DNA from: Caldifarciminota bacterium
GTDB taxonomy: Bacteria > WOR-3 > Hydrothermia > UBA1063 > CAJXJZ01
Length of the DNA: 6,429 nucleotides
Assembly (NCBI GenBank): GCA_027073945.1
Contig: JALTEL010000483.1
Span: 1 to 6,429 of the forward strand
Direction of reading: 5' to 3'
The notes below the pieces were generated by a model. It was not told the origin of the DNA. It was given only the letters and a program-made list of their open reading frames with translations, and did no database searches. Below are positions 6,360-6,429 of the stretch, one piece after another; position 1 is the first letter of the stretch; the number at the start of each line of letters is the position of its first letter. The translations under genes were made by a program, and so were the position numbers.

Positions 6360-6429
6360 ATGGCCACTTGGAATATCCGGGTCCTCGATTCCTCATACCG
6401 CACGGTAAAGGATGCCCTCACCAACGAAC
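6360..6429 (+). CDS. Start of an unrecognised gene, runs off the right edge
   Basis: The ATG at 6360 opens a frame beginning MATWNIRVLDSSYRTVKDAL that remains open for the 23 codons visible. The start is chosen because it sits at leaderless distance from a promoter and because the other copy keeps the same frame. This is probably the intact version of the gene whose truncated 5' end lies at 5809-5892. It looks more GC-rich than the drm genes, which fits a resident gene beside an acquired island. Too little is visible to name a family. Confidence 0.5.
   Translation, partial: MATWNIRVLDSSYRTVKDALTNE

Larger units (their letters stand above)
6322..6429 (+). repeat. Direct repeat, right copy: promoter plus 5' end of a gene
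   Basis: This is the second copy of the 108-bp segment at 5771-5878, in the same orientation, matching at 106 of 108 positions. It may extend past the window. The 38-nt non-coding part before the ATG is identical in both copies, which suggests a recent event or a constrained site. Confidence 0.9.

Noticed and set aside
5771..6429. tRNA-gene attachment site or insertion-sequence inverted ends
   Set aside because: No tRNA cloverleaf sequence is seen in either copy. The copies are direct, not inverted, and no transposase frame lies between them.

Overview
The window most likely comes from an archaeon, probably a euryarchaeon. Three start regions carry archaeal-type promoters, with a purine/A-rich BRE next to a TATA-like box. 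At two near-identical gene starts the TATA-like box lies about 25 nt before the ATG and there is no ribosome-binding site, which is the leaderless layout. The long genes are AT-rich and intact. The duplicated gene start on the right looks clearly more GC-rich, so the left part may be an acquired island. Genus and species cannot be read from the sequence.

Left and centre (1-5647, all minus strand, read right to left): a tight three-gene operon that I recognise as the core of a DISARM anti-phage defence system. drmA (SF2-type helicase, 1083 aa) is followed after 6 nt by drmB (DUF1998 protein with many zinc-ribbon cysteines, 632 aa). After 1 nt comes drmC (phospholipase-D-like protein), of which only the first 163 codons are in the window. 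A BRE/TATA promoter lies about 90 nt upstream of drmA. In known DISARM systems these three proteins act with a DNA methyltransferase and, depending on class, DrmD or DrmE. None of those is in the window; if present they must lie left of position 1.

Right (5648-6429): an accessory junction. A 108-bp segment holding a leaderless promoter and the first codons of a more GC-rich plus-strand gene occurs twice in direct orientation, at 5771-5878 and 6322-6429, with only two mismatches. The left copy hits a stop after 27 codons. The right copy stays open to the window edge and may be the start of the intact gene. Between them, on the minus strand, is a small transcription unit: a BRE/TATA promoter, a probably frameshifted ~34-codon ORF, and a 58-aa charged ORF with a very strong Shine-Dalgarno sequence. 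The simplest reading is that the 5' end of a host gene was used as an insertion or recombination site, and the DISARM operon sits just beyond one duplicated copy.
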